Shown here: positions 28,243-35,984 of the stretch, in pieces
Layout of the letters: every line of letters starts with the position of its first letter
How positions within the stretch are numbered: position 1 is the stretch's first letter
Assembly (NCBI RefSeq): GCF_002796605.1
Contig: NZ_CP024923.1
Coordinates: forward strand, 1,736,001 to 1,800,000
Length of the DNA stretch: 64,000 nt
Source: Sphingomonas psychrotolerans
Lineage (GTDB): Bacteria > Pseudomonadota > Alphaproteobacteria > Sphingomonadales > Sphingomonadaceae
Direction: 5' to 3'
Notes under the pieces: model-generated
Database searches by the model: none
Seen by the model: the letters and a program-made list of their open reading frames with translations, nothing else
Told to the model about the DNA's origin: nothing
Program-made: the position numbers and the translations under genes

Positions 28243-28730
28243 GCCCAAACCCCTTTTGGGCACGCCTTCCCCGTCTCCGAAATCGCGGTCTCCCGGCAAC
28301 TCCGGCGCTTGCTTTCACGGTGACAGGGTTCGTGCCCCCTAAGCATCACCTTTGATCACAAACGTTACCGGGACACAACGGAAAATATGGGGATAGAGCG
28401 GGATTTACCCCCACTTTGCCTCTTAAAATACACGTGTTTTACTTACGATCTATATATGTTCCTATTTTGTTTCCGGGCATGTCGAAGCAAGGCGATTGCA
28501 CAGCACAACGCTCCATCTCTCAAACTATCTGTTGGTTAGCAGCAACTTCCGCCGCAAATCTGCGACAACGGCGTATCAACCGCCTCGGAGCGTCGGCGAC
28601 TCGGCGGAACGGAACAGCCGCCGTCCCGGCGTCTGCCGTTTCATTCCACACCGCAACCCTGAACCGGTGCTCCTGCAAAAGCTGGAGCACAAGGCGACAA
28701 GCGAACCCTCCGTGACTTCCGCGGAGAATC
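28243..28730 (-). promoter_or_regulatory. Upstream region of the dcw cluster
   Basis: A 488-base stretch without a credible gene. The part at 28370-28480 is strikingly AT-rich compared with its surroundings. It contains ATGGGGATAG and AGCGGGATTT in 10-base register (28387-28406), followed by ACCCCCACT. GGG runs at helical spacing are the kind of element MraZ binds, though the spacing here is not the textbook one. A palindrome ACACGTGT lies at 28430-28437. I take this as the main dcw promoter and operator region by position; exact promoter elements are not assignable by eye. Confidence 0.5.
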
Positions 28731-29027
28731 TCAGTTTTGGGAAGGCTGCCCCTCGGGCGCGTCGGTGGAGGAGGTGCTGGGCGCCACGCCGAGCTCGGCG
28801 AGCGGCTCGTCCTTGCCCTTTTCGGCGCTGGCATTGCCGCCCTCGTTGGTCATATTGGCGACGACCGATGCATTGGGCGCGCCGATCGCCGACACCGGAT
28901 CGTCGCGATTGGCCGAGGAAAAGATCGCGCTGGCCAATCCGATCAGCACCAGCACCATCGCCAGCCCGGTCATACCGACCCGGACACGCTGCATCGCCTG
29001 CTGTGAGTCTTGCGATCCCGACTTCAT
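28731..29027 (-). CDS. Small single-pass membrane protein, unknown function
   Basis: A 98-aa protein with a short polar N-terminus rich in Gln/Ser, one membrane segment (about 19-37, VGMTGLAMVLVLIGLAS) and a disordered periplasmic tail ending in Ser/Thr/Pro-rich sequence. It lies 50 bases after the cysteine synthase gene on the same strand and could be its operon partner. No family recognised. The ATG at 29027 is the only sensible start. Confidence 0.6.
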   Translation of the reverse strand: MKSGSQDSQQAMQRVRVGMTGLAMVLVLIGLASAIFSSANRDDPVSAIGAPNASVVANMTNEGGNASAEKGKDEPLAELGVAPSTSSTDAPEGQPSQN

Positions 29028-29077
29028 AGCTGTGGCATAAATGTAACGCCTCGCCCGGCCTTTGTCGAGGCGCGCCG

Positions 29078-30070
29078 TCAGCTGGCCTCCATCCCCTCGG
29101 GAACGGGCAAGCCTTTCTCGCGCAGCCACTCGGGATTGTAGAGCGTCGAGAGGTAGCGAAAGCCGGTGTCGCACAGGATCGTCACGATCCTTTTGCCCGG
29201 TCCCAATTGCCTCGCCAGCCGCACCGCACCGGCGACATTGATCCCCGACGAGAGCCCGAGACACAGCCCCTCGTCGTCGAGCAGCCGCCGCACCCATTCG
29301 AGCCCCTCCGCGTCGGAGACGCGGAACTGGGTATCGACCGGCGCACCCTCGAGATTGCCGGTGATCCGCCCCTGCCCGATCCCTTCGGCCGCCGACGAAC
29401 CTTCCGACTTCAATTCGCCGCACGCATAATAATCGTACAGCGCGGCGCCATAGGGATCGCTCAGCGCGATGCAGACCTTCTCGTCCTTGGCCTTGAGCCC
29501 GAGCCCGACACCCGCGAGTGTGCCCCCCGTCCCCACTGCGCAGGTGAACCCATCGATCCGGCCGTCCATCTGGCTCCAGATCTCTTCGGCAGTGCCGACG
29601 ATATGCGCGCGGCGATTGGCGATATTGTCGAACTGGTTGGCCCAGATCGCGTTGGGGGTCTCCTCGGCGATGCGGCGCGAGGTGTGGACGAAATGCCCGG
29701 GATTCGAATAAGGCGCGGCCGGCACCAGCACGAGTTCGGCGCCGAGCGCGCGCAGTGTGTCCATCTTCTCGCGGCTCTGTGTCTCGGGCATCACGATGAT
29801 CGTCCTGTAGCCCTTGGCATTGGCGACCAGCGCCAGTCCGATGCCGGTGTTGCCCGCAGTCCCCTCGACGATCGTCCCGCCCGGCGCGATCGCCCCGCGC
29901 TCTTCGGCATCGGCCACGATGAACAAGGCCGCGCGGTCCTTCACCGAGGCTCCGGGATTGGCGAACTCGCATTTGCCGAAGATGTCGCAGCCGGTCGCCT
30001 CGCTCGGCCCCTTCAGCCGCACCAGCGGAGTGTTGCCGATCAGGCCCAGCGTATCGGATGTCACATGCAT
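29078..30070 (-). CDS. PLP-dependent cysteine synthase
   Basis: Fold type II PLP enzyme that condenses O-acetylserine (or a related substrate) with sulfide. The 330-aa protein has the IGNTPLVRL start block, the Schiff-base lysine in NPGASVKDRAA (about 45), the substrate loop EGTAGNTGIGLA, the PLP phosphate loop AVGTGGTLAGV and a C-terminal LSSGINVAGA. The distinctive FVHTSRRIAEETPNAIWANQ segment places it in the CysK/CBS-like subgroup. I preferred the ATG at 30070 over one 12 codons earlier, since the shorter form opens with a normal CysK N-terminus. It may be CysK or CysM, so no symbol is given. Confidence 0.88.
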   Translation of the reverse strand: MHVTSDTLGLIGNTPLVRLKGPSEATGCDIFGKCEFANPGASVKDRAALFIVADAEERGAIAPGGTIVEGTAGNTGIGLALVANAKGYRTIIVMPETQSREKMDTLRALGAELVLVPAAPYSNPGHFVHTSRRIAEETPNAIWANQFDNIANRRAHIVGTAEEIWSQMDGRIDGFTCAVGTGGTLAGVGLGLKAKDEKVCIALSDPYGAALYDYYACGELKSEGSSAAEGIGQGRITGNLEGAPVDTQFRVSDAEGLEWVRRLLDDEGLCLGLSSGINVAGAVRLARQLGPGKRIVTILCDTGFRYLSTLYNPEWLREKGLPVPEGMEAS

Positions 30071-30116
30071 ACCGGCTAGATAGGGGTGCTCACCCTCGAT
30101 CCGCAAGCAAGCGAAA

Positions 30117-30446
30117 CTATGCGGCCACGCCCGCGCGCTTGAGATGCGGTCCCAGCCGTCCGCTCAGCCACAGGAAGAACATGCGATAGTCCGAGAAGAG
30201 CGACCAGAGCGGATAGGTAAAGGTCGCCGGCCGGTTCTTCTCCACTCCGAAATGTGCCCCCCATGCGAAGCCGTACCCGGCGAGCGGCACCAGCAGCCAC
30301 CACCAGCCGCCCTGCATCAACGCGGGTGCCAGGAACACGAAGGTCAATACCGTCCCGATATAATGCAGCCGCCGCGTCTCGGGCTTCGCATGCTCGCGCA
30401 GATAATAGGGCCAGAAGTCGTCATAGCGGGTGATCGTGCGCGCCAT
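30117..30446 (-). CDS. DUF962 / Mpo1-like membrane protein
   Basis: A 109-aa protein with the DUF962 pattern: [22 protein letters not shown] (the H-x3-NRxxH-like N-terminal histidines), then two or three membrane helices, and [19 protein letters not shown] near residue 67, whose GxxxNRPATF motif is diagnostic. The yeast homologue Mpo1 is a dioxygenase that degrades 2-hydroxy fatty acids arising from sphingoid bases. That activity would be attractive in a sphingolipid-making bacterium but is inference here. It is 46 bases upstream of the cysteine synthase gene on the same strand. Confidence 0.85.
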   Translation of the reverse strand: MARTITRYDDFWPYYLREHAKPETRRLHYIGTVLTFVFLAPALMQGGWWWLLVPLAGYGFAWGAHFGVEKNRPATFTYPLWSLFSDYRMFFLWLSGRLGPHLKRAGVAA

Positions 30447-30515
30447 GGACCGAGACTACGCTTCTTTCAGCCGCACGCAAGCCATGGTAGAAAGCCGGGC
30501 GACGGAGGTAGAGTG

Positions 30516-30782
30516 ATGGGCGTGCAGCTGAACATCAAGGACGCCGAAACTGTTCGCCTCGCGCGGCAGTTGGCCGATGCAACGGGCCAGCCCGTCACGC
30601 AAGTGATCCGCCTGGCGCTCGAGCGCGAAGTGCAGCGCCGCGAGGAAGAGTTTGCCGAGGTCTTGGCGAAAGTGAAGGAAATCAGTCGCGAATTCATCGC
30701 GTCCATGCCGCCCGAAATGCGCGGCAAATCTTCGAAGGAATGGATGGACGATATGTATGACGAGGATGGCTTGCCCAAGTGA
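30516..30782 (+). CDS. vapB: VapB-type antitoxin
   Basis: An 88-aa small protein with a ribbon-helix-helix-like N-terminus (MGVQLNIKDAETVRLARQLA) and a charged helical C-terminus rich in Glu/Lys that would wrap the toxin. It matches the VapB/PSK antitoxin group by layout. It has a strong GGAGG ribosome site 8 bases before the ATG, and its stop overlaps the GTG of the PIN toxin gene by 4 bases. It probably represses its own promoter, as such antitoxins usually do. Confidence 0.82.
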   Translation: MGVQLNIKDAETVRLARQLADATGQPVTQVIRLALEREVQRREEEFAEVLAKVKEISREFIASMPPEMRGKSSKEWMDDMYDEDGLPK

Positions 30783-31168
30783 TCGTCGATACGTCGGCGA
30801 TCTTGGCGATCGCGCTCGAAGAGCCCGAACGGGATGCGATGCTGCGCAGGATATTGGAAGCGCGCGAGCGCCGAATCTCCGCCGGCACCTGGATGGAACT
30901 GGCAACCGTCATCGCCCGGCAGCATCCTGAAAAGGCGCATCTGATAGAGGCTCTGCTCCGGAGCATCAGGCTCACGATCGTGGATGTTACGTCCGAGCAA
31001 GCCCGGCTTGGGCGGGATGGCTATCGAGCCTATGGACGGGGCACAGGCCACCCTGCCCGCCTCAATTTCGGAGATTGCTTCGCCTACGCGCTCGCCAAGG
31101 CGACCGGTGAGCCTCTGCTCTTCAAAGGCGACGACTTCGTCCATACCGACGTCGCTGCGGCCGCGTGA
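30779..31168 (+). CDS. vapC: VapC-type PIN-domain toxin
   Basis: PIN-domain ribonuclease toxin of 129 aa. The conserved acidic residues are visible: Asp in IVDTSAILAI (residue 4), Glu in TWMELATV (about 40), Asp in FGDCFAYALA (about 97) and Asp in LFKGDDFVHTD (about 116). The start is GTG at 30779 within a GTGA overlap with the antitoxin, so production depends on antitoxin translation. Its stop in turn overlaps the next gene. Confidence 0.88.
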   Translation: MIVDTSAILAIALEEPERDAMLRRILEARERRISAGTWMELATVIARQHPEKAHLIEALLRSIRLTIVDVTSEQARLGRDGYRAYGRGTGHPARLNFGDCFAYALAKATGEPLLFKGDDFVHTDVAAAA

Positions 31169-31662
31169 GCGAACGCAAGCACAGCTTCCCGCCCGTCGTC
31201 GATCCGCGCACCCGCCTACTCGTCCTCGGCTCGCTCCCGGGTGAGCGGTCTCTGGCCGAGCGGCGCTATTATGCGCACCCGCAAAACCAGTTCTGGCGGC
31301 TGATCGCCCCCGCCGCCGGCCGCGATCTGGCCGCTCTTCCCTATGCGGCCCGCCTCGCGGCGCTGCTCGAAGCGCAAATCGGCCTGTGGGACGTGGTCGC
31401 CAGTGCGCACCGCGCAGGGAGCACCGACGCCGCGATGCGCGACATCGAAGGGCACGACATCGCCGCACTCGCCGGAACGCTACCGCAACTCCGCGCAATC
31501 GCCTTCAACGGAGCCACCGCGCTACGCCACGGGCTGAAGCAACTAGGCACCGTGGCGGAGCGCTACGCAGTCGTCGCGCTCCCTTCGAGCAGCCCGCTTC
31601 ATACCGTAGGGCTCGCTGCCAAGCTGCCGACCTGGCAGGCGCTCGCGCACTATCTCGCCTGA
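31165..31662 (+). CDS. DNA-deoxyinosine glycosylase (UDG superfamily)
   Basis: A 165-aa base-excision repair enzyme of the uracil-DNA glycosylase superfamily. Motif 1 is VLGSLPGERSLAERRYYAHPQNQFW split by the usual loop (about 21-44), and motif 2 is ALPSSSPLHTVG near residue 138. The hypoxanthine-removing subgroup has this LGSMPG-x-SL...YYAHPxNxFW pattern. It starts with a GTG whose GTGA overlaps the vapC stop, making a three-gene coupled unit with the toxin-antitoxin pair, an unusual partnership. Confidence 0.83.
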   Translation: MSERKHSFPPVVDPRTRLLVLGSLPGERSLAERRYYAHPQNQFWRLIAPAAGRDLAALPYAARLAALLEAQIGLWDVVASAHRAGSTDAAMRDIEGHDIAALAGTLPQLRAIAFNGATALRHGLKQLGTVAERYAVVALPSSSPLHTVGLAAKLPTWQALAHYLA

Positions 31663-31710
31663 ACCGCCCCGAGAACGGCCACTTTGCGTCAAGCCGCAAT
31701 CGACAGTGCC

Positions 31711-32148
31711 TCAGGGCTGCCCGACATAGTCTATCGGCCCCGCACAGCCTTGCAGCGTTCGCGTACCGATGCGCGCCGCGACGGCAAGCGGCAGCCTCCG
31801 TTTGCCCGCCGTGCAGGCCTCGCCAGTCATCGTGATCGTCACCGGCTCGGCCTCAGGCGTCTGGGTCTCGAAGACCGCGCGGCCCTCCGCCAGCTTCGGG
31901 CTCACAGGATAGAAGTCGGCGCGAGCCGCCTTGGGGGCAGCAAGGAACGCGATCGTCCCCGGCGCGATGTCCATCGACCAGGGCACCCCTGTCCCCGTAG
32001 CGCGGACCGGCTTGCTGAGATCGACCCCGCCCAGCATCGGCCCAGGCGTCGGAGTCGGCGCTGGCGTGACGCTGTTGTTCACCACTTCGTCGCCCCCGCC
32101 GCATGCAGCGAGCGCCAGTGCCAGTCCCATCGTCAAAAACAGCCGCAT
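31711..32148 (-). CDS. Lipoprotein, COG3650-like domain
   Basis: A 145-aa protein with a lipoprotein signal (MRLFLTMGLALALAAC, Cys at 16) and a Thr/Pro linker. A small beta domain follows, with VRATGTGVPWSMDI, a central Ser/Thr stretch, a conserved Cys in TGEACTAG and a closing LQGCAGPIDY. The GTxPxW...C...GCA spacing resembles the COG3650/HslJ-neighbour domain found in envelope lipoproteins. The ATG at 32148 has a GGAGGAAGG ribosome site. Function unknown. Confidence 0.65.
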   Translation of the reverse strand: MRLFLTMGLALALAACGGGDEVVNNSVTPAPTPTPGPMLGGVDLSKPVRATGTGVPWSMDIAPGTIAFLAAPKAARADFYPVSPKLAEGRAVFETQTPEAEPVTITMTGEACTAGKRRLPLAVAARIGTRTLQGCAGPIDYVGQP

Positions 32149-32475
32149 GCCTTCCTCCATCCGGCCGGTCTGCGAACCCGAGGCCCACGGGTCAAGTGTT
32201 AGGCGACACATCAGCCCGGAGGGGCCGGGATAACGACGGACGTCTCTCGGCCGATGGACGACCTCGAGAGGCAACGTCGCCTGCGAGCGACCAGATCGGC
32301 CGTATCGGAAGGGCCTACCTTCGCGCGATGATTAGAGTCTCAAGGCCGCGCTCATTGCAGAAATCCGCGCCATGTGCCCGGCGACCGCTTGGGGTGAGTG
32401 CTCCAGATCGTCCTGTCACAGCCTTCCTGTTTGTCGTGGTCCCGCTACATCAAGCCCCATTTCCTGCACACGAAT

Positions 32476-32490
32476 GTTCTGCTATTGTTC
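32476..32490 (+). promoter_or_regulatory. LexA box (SOS) before the Y-family polymerase
   Basis: An exact match to the alphaproteobacterial LexA consensus GTTC-N7-GTTC, namely GTTC TGCTATT GTTC. It ends 4 bases before the GTG start of the polymerase gene. It is the only strong signal in the 346-base gap 32149-32494; the rest of that gap shows nothing I can name. It predicts DNA-damage induction of the polymerase. Confidence 0.8.
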
Positions 32491-32494
32491 CTTC

Positions 32495-33907
32495 GTGATT
32501 CGCCTCCCGCCTCGATCCTCCGCAGGGGCCGCGAGTGGAGCAAAAATCTGTCCTGCGCCTGGAGCTTTTGTTCAAGATCCCCGGCGAGAGGGTGCAATTG
32601 CGCCCGCGCCTTCCAACATTCTCGCTTTCCCGCCACGCCCGCTGCGCTGGCTGTTCCTCGATCTCAACAGCTATTTCGCCAGCGTCGAGCAACAGCTCGA
32701 TCCGGCGCTGCGTGGACGCCCGGTGATCGTCGCACCGGTCGATGCCGACACCACCGTGGCGATCGCCGCGTCGGTCGAGGCCAAAAGCTACGGCATCTCG
32801 ACCGGCACGCCGGTCTGGGAGGCGAAGCGCAAATGCCGTGATCTCCTGATCGCGCCGGCGCGGCACGAGAAATACGTCGAGTTCCACGAGGCGATCGTCG
32901 CCGAGATCTGGAAGCACATTCCGGTGACGCACGTTTGCTCGATCGACGAAGTCGCCTGCCGGCTGCTCGACAATGAAAATTCGCCCGAAGCGGCGGTGGC
33001 GCTGGCGAAGCGGATCAAGGCGGGCGTTCGCGCCAATGTCGGCGAATGCCTGACCAGTTCGGTCGGCATCGCGCCCAACCGGCTGCTCGCCAAGCTCGCC
33101 TCGGACCTGCAGAAACCCGATGGGCTGATAATATTCACCGCCGATCAGCTCCCCCACGGCCTGTACGACCTCAAACTGCGCGAGATCGCCGGGATCGGCG
33201 CGAAGATGGAGCGCCGGCTCGCGCAGGACGGCATCCTCGACATCCGCCAGCTCTGCGAGCGCCGCCCGCGCGACGCCGGCACCGCGTGGGGCGGCACCAA
33301 TGGCGACCGGCTCTGGTATCTTCTCCACGGCGTCGAACTCCCCGAAAAGCCGACCCAGAGCCGCACCATCGGGCACAGCCATGTCCTCAGTCCAGGCAAG
33401 CGCGGGCTCGAGCCCACCCGCCTCACCGCGCGCCGCCTCGCGTTAAAGGCGGCGAGCCGGTTGCGCCGGAAAGGCTATCGCAGCCGGCTGCTCGTTCTCC
33501 ACGGCAAGTTCGAGGACGACAAGTCCAATTGGCGCGCCGCGTGTCGGCTGCCGAACACGCAGGACAGCTTCGTGATCCTCTCGGCGCTCGACGCGCTCTT
33601 TCCGCGCCTCGCCGAGGCCGGGCGGCAGCGCGCCGGTGGGTTCCGGCTGCGCATGGTCGGGGTCACGCTCTGCGAAATCGAAACCGTGGAGGGAGAGCAG
33701 GGATCGCTATTCGCCGCACTCGATCCCGACGATCCGCTGGCGCGCGAAACCCGTACGCTTTCGCTCAGCCGTGCGATGGACCGGATCAACGAAAAGTTCG
33801 GGCGGCATGCTGTCAGCGTCGGTCCGTTGAACGGCGGGCGGATCGACGCGGTGGGCACCAAGATCGCCTTCGGGAGAATCCCGGACTTGGACGAATTCCA
33901 CGAATAG
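32495..33907 (+). CDS. Y-family DNA polymerase (DinB/UmuC superfamily)
   Basis: Error-prone translesion polymerase of 470 aa. The palm carries the catalytic acidic residues in LFLDLNSYFASVEQQL (about 52-67) and CSIDEVACRL (about 145-154). This distinguishes it from the ImuB type, which lacks them. A SSVGIAPNRLLAKLASDLQKP block and a helix-hairpin-helix EIAGIGAKMERRL follow, and the little finger has the TIGHSHVL motif. Databases often mislabel this group as ImpB. The GTG at 32495 is the last in-frame ATG/GTG/TTG before the domain. It leaves a 50-residue Pro-rich N-terminal extension and sits right behind a LexA box. Confidence 0.85.
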   Translation: MIRLPPRSSAGAASGAKICPAPGAFVQDPRREGAIAPAPSNILAFPPRPLRWLFLDLNSYFASVEQQLDPALRGRPVIVAPVDADTTVAIAASVEAKSYGISTGTPVWEAKRKCRDLLIAPARHEKYVEFHEAIVAEIWKHIPVTHVCSIDEVACRLLDNENSPEAAVALAKRIKAGVRANVGECLTSSVGIAPNRLLAKLASDLQKPDGLIIFTADQLPHGLYDLKLREIAGIGAKMERRLAQDGILDIRQLCERRPRDAGTAWGGTNGDRLWYLLHGVELPEKPTQSRTIGHSHVLSPGKRGLEPTRLTARRLALKAASRLRRKGYRSRLLVLHGKFEDDKSNWRAACRLPNTQDSFVILSALDALFPRLAEAGRQRAGGFRLRMVGVTLCEIETVEGEQGSLFAALDPDDPLARETRTLSLSRAMDRINEKFGRHAVSVGPLNGGRIDAVGTKIAFGRIPDLDEFHE

Positions 33908-34021
33908 GGTTCACATGGGAGAAACAATCAGCGTGTTACGTTGCGTTGCAGCACAATAATGTGACCTTGTATCACGAATCGCTTGACGATTCTTGCCACC
34001 TGTCCGAAAGCACGAGCCGCT

Positions 34022-34405
34022 ATGAAGAACCCTCCCCTTATCGCCGCCGCCGTCGTTGCGCTCCTGTCGCTCGCCGCATGTGAGAACAAGCCAGAGGAAG
34101 TGACCAGCACTGCGCCCGATCCCATGGCGTCGCAGCTCGCCAACGCCGCGCCGGTCGAGCTTCCGCCCGCGATCGCCGAGACCGTTACGCTGCGCTGCGG
34201 CGACAACAGCCTCGTTTATCTCGATTTCTTCCAGGGCAACAAGCAGGTCCAGCTCAAGACCGACAAGGCCGGTCCCGCGACGATGCTCAAGGCGCCCGAA
34301 GCCGGCCAGCCGTTCGAGGCCGCCGGCGGCTACAAGCTCACCGGCACCCCGAAGAACGTCAGCGTGACGCTTCCCGGCAAGCCCGCCAAGACCTGCCACG
34401 CCTGA
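34022..34405 (+). CDS. Lipoprotein with MliC-like beta domain
   Basis: A 127-aa protein with a lipoprotein signal (ending LLSLAAC, Cys at 20). Its C-terminal beta domain opens TVTLRCGDNSLVYLDF and continues with KQVQLKTDKAGPATML and GGYKLTGTPKNVSVTL, ending in a second Cys (KTCHA). The C...L.V.F...L....G..Y order is like MliC, a C-type lysozyme inhibitor of the outer membrane. The two cysteines could form a disulfide. The match is by pattern only, so lysozyme inhibition is a guess. It is followed by a strong terminator. Confidence 0.55.
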   Translation: MKNPPLIAAAVVALLSLAACENKPEEVTSTAPDPMASQLANAAPVELPPAIAETVTLRCGDNSLVYLDFFQGNKQVQLKTDKAGPATMLKAPEAGQPFEAAGGYKLTGTPKNVSVTLPGKPAKTCHA

Positions 34406-34428
34406 GGCGCGGCACATCTCCAGTTTCC

Positions 34429-34462
34429 AAGGGCCGGCGGGGCTTCCCCGTCGGCCCTTTTT
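34429..34462 (+). terminator. Rho-independent terminator
   Basis: Stem AAGGGCCGGCGGGG (34429-34442), loop CTT, stem CCCCGTCGGCCCTT (34446-34459) with one G-T pair, then a run of five T. It sits 24 bases after the MliC-like lipoprotein stop and before the ParA gene. Confidence 0.88.
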
Positions 34463-34498
34463 CATGTCAGCCTGCGCTTTGCGACGGGAGGGACTCGC

Positions 34499-35230
34499 TT
34501 GGCTACGATCGCGATTTACAGCCTGAAGGGTGGCGTCGGTAAGACCAGCCTAGCGGTCAATCTGGCGTGGATGGCTGCGACCCGCTCGGCGCGCAGGACC
34601 TTGCTGTGGGATCTCGATCCGCAGGCGGCATCGACTTTCCTGCTCGACGGGCGCGCGAGCGGCCGCAACGAGGCCCAGTCGATCTTCACCCGCGACGTCG
34701 AACCCGCTAGGCTGGCGCGGCATACGGCGGTCGATCGGCTCGATCTGATCGCCGCGGATAGCTCGCTGCGCGCGCTCGACCGCATTTTTCACGAGCTCGA
34801 CAAGAAGAAGCGGCTCGCCAAGCTGCTCGGCGCGCTCGCGGAATCCTATGACCGGGTGCTGCTCGATTGTCCGCCGGGGCTCACCGAGACGAGCGAACAG
34901 GTGATGCGCGCCGCCGATCTGATCATCGTGCCGGTCATCCCTTCCCCGCTGTCGATGCGTGCCCTGGCCGAGGTCGAGGCCCATCTCGGACGACGTGGCG
35001 GCAAGGTGCCGCTCATGCCGGTCCATTCCATGGTCGACCGGCGCCGCAAGCTCCACGCCGAAGCGCTGGCCGCGCATCCGGACTGGCCGGTGATCCCGAT
35101 GGCGAGCATCGTCGAGACCATGACCGTGCAGCGCCGGCCGATCGGCGCTTTCGCCCCGCGAAGCCCCGCCGCGCAGGCATTCGCATCCTTGTGGCAGGCG
35201 ATCGAACGCCAGCTCGTCTCCGTGCGTTGA
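34499..35230 (+). CDS. Orphan ParA/MinD-like ATPase
   Basis: A 243-aa deviant Walker A ATPase with SLKGGVGKTSLAVNLAW (about 8-24), DLDPQAAST, and the Walker B-like DRVLLDCPPGLTET. The starts considered are the TTG at 34499, which has a GGGAGGG ribosome site and gives (M)ATIAIYSLKGG, and nothing better. There is no ParB or centromere-like repeats next to it, so chromosome partition is unlikely. Such orphan ParA proteins position chemotaxis arrays, secretion machines or other cargo. The cargo here cannot be told from the neighbours, which are aat and a lipoprotein gene. Confidence 0.8.
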   Translation: MATIAIYSLKGGVGKTSLAVNLAWMAATRSARRTLLWDLDPQAASTFLLDGRASGRNEAQSIFTRDVEPARLARHTAVDRLDLIAADSSLRALDRIFHELDKKKRLAKLLGALAESYDRVLLDCPPGLTETSEQVMRAADLIIVPVIPSPLSMRALAEVEAHLGRRGGKVPLMPVHSMVDRRRKLHAEALAAHPDWPVIPMASIVETMTVQRRPIGAFAPRSPAAQAFASLWQAIERQLVSVR

Positions 35231-35237
35231 TGCCGCG

Positions 35238-35984
35238 ATGAGCCATCCGCTTCCGCCCCAACTCGATCTCGATCTCGATCCCGATCTCGTGCTGCGCGCC
35301 TATGCGATGGGCGTGTTCCCGATGGCCGATCACCGGCTGGCGTCGAGCGTCTATTGGGTCGAACCCAAATTACGCGGCATTCTACCTCTCGATGCGTTTC
35401 ATCTGTCGCGCTCGCTCCGCAAGACCGTCCTCGCCGAGCGGTTCACCGTCACCTTGGACACTGCCTTCGAACAGATCATCCGGCTCTGCGCCGAATCGGC
35501 CGTGGACCGGCCCGACACCTGGATCAACGGGCCGATCGAGCGCGTCTTCGTCGAACTTCATCGCCGCGGTTTTGCCCACTCGATCGAATGCTGGGACGGC
35601 GATCGACTCGCCGGCGGGCTTTACGGGCTCGCGCTCGGCCGCGCCTTCTTCGGCGAGTCGATGGTCACCCGCGTGCGCGACGCGTCGAAGGTCGCCTTCG
35701 CCCATCTGGTGGCGCGGTTGAAAGCGGGCGGCTTCACTTTACTTGATTGTCAATTCCAGACCGAGCATCTCGCCACGCTCGGCGCGGTCGAGTTGCCGCG
35801 CGACGATTACGTCGCGTTGCTGGGCGCCGCGCTAGGCGATTCGGCCGCCGGGCTCTCGCTCGGCGTCCCCCTGGTTGACGGCGATTTCTTCGCGCTTGAC
35901 CGGTCGGCCGCGCCAGGCGCCGGCACGGTGTCGGGTCCGCTGTCACGGAAAGTCATCGCGCAGCTCTTGGGCCACACGTCGTAG
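35238..35984 (+). CDS. aat: Leucyl/phenylalanyl-tRNA--protein transferase
   Basis: Adds Leu or Phe to proteins with N-terminal Lys or Arg, marking them for ClpS/ClpAP degradation (N-degron pathway). The 248-aa protein has LVLRAYAMGVFPMAD, YWVEPKLRGILPLD, TWINGPIERVFVELH and the SIECWDGDRLAGGLYG and FFGESMV blocks. The N-terminus contains a short LD repeat encoded by a tandem CTCGAT hexamer. Its last 178 bases overlap the convergent DUF2155 gene on the other strand. Confidence 0.93.
   Translation: MSHPLPPQLDLDLDPDLVLRAYAMGVFPMADHRLASSVYWVEPKLRGILPLDAFHLSRSLRKTVLAERFTVTLDTAFEQIIRLCAESAVDRPDTWINGPIERVFVELHRRGFAHSIECWDGDRLAGGLYGLALGRAFFGESMVTRVRDASKVAFAHLVARLKAGGFTLLDCQFQTEHLATLGAVELPRDDYVALLGAALGDSAAGLSLGVPLVDGDFFALDRSAAPGAGTVSGPLSRKVIAQLLGHTS

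Noticed and set aside
28447..28461. LexA box upstream of mraZ
   Set aside because: GATC-N7-GTTC has one mismatch and lies about 200 bases from the gene in an AT-rich stretch, where chance matches are common.
32495..33907. ImuB or type VI secretion protein ImpB
   Set aside because: The catalytic Asp and Asp-Glu residues of an active Y-family polymerase are present, and there are no imuA/dnaE2 or secretion genes next to it.
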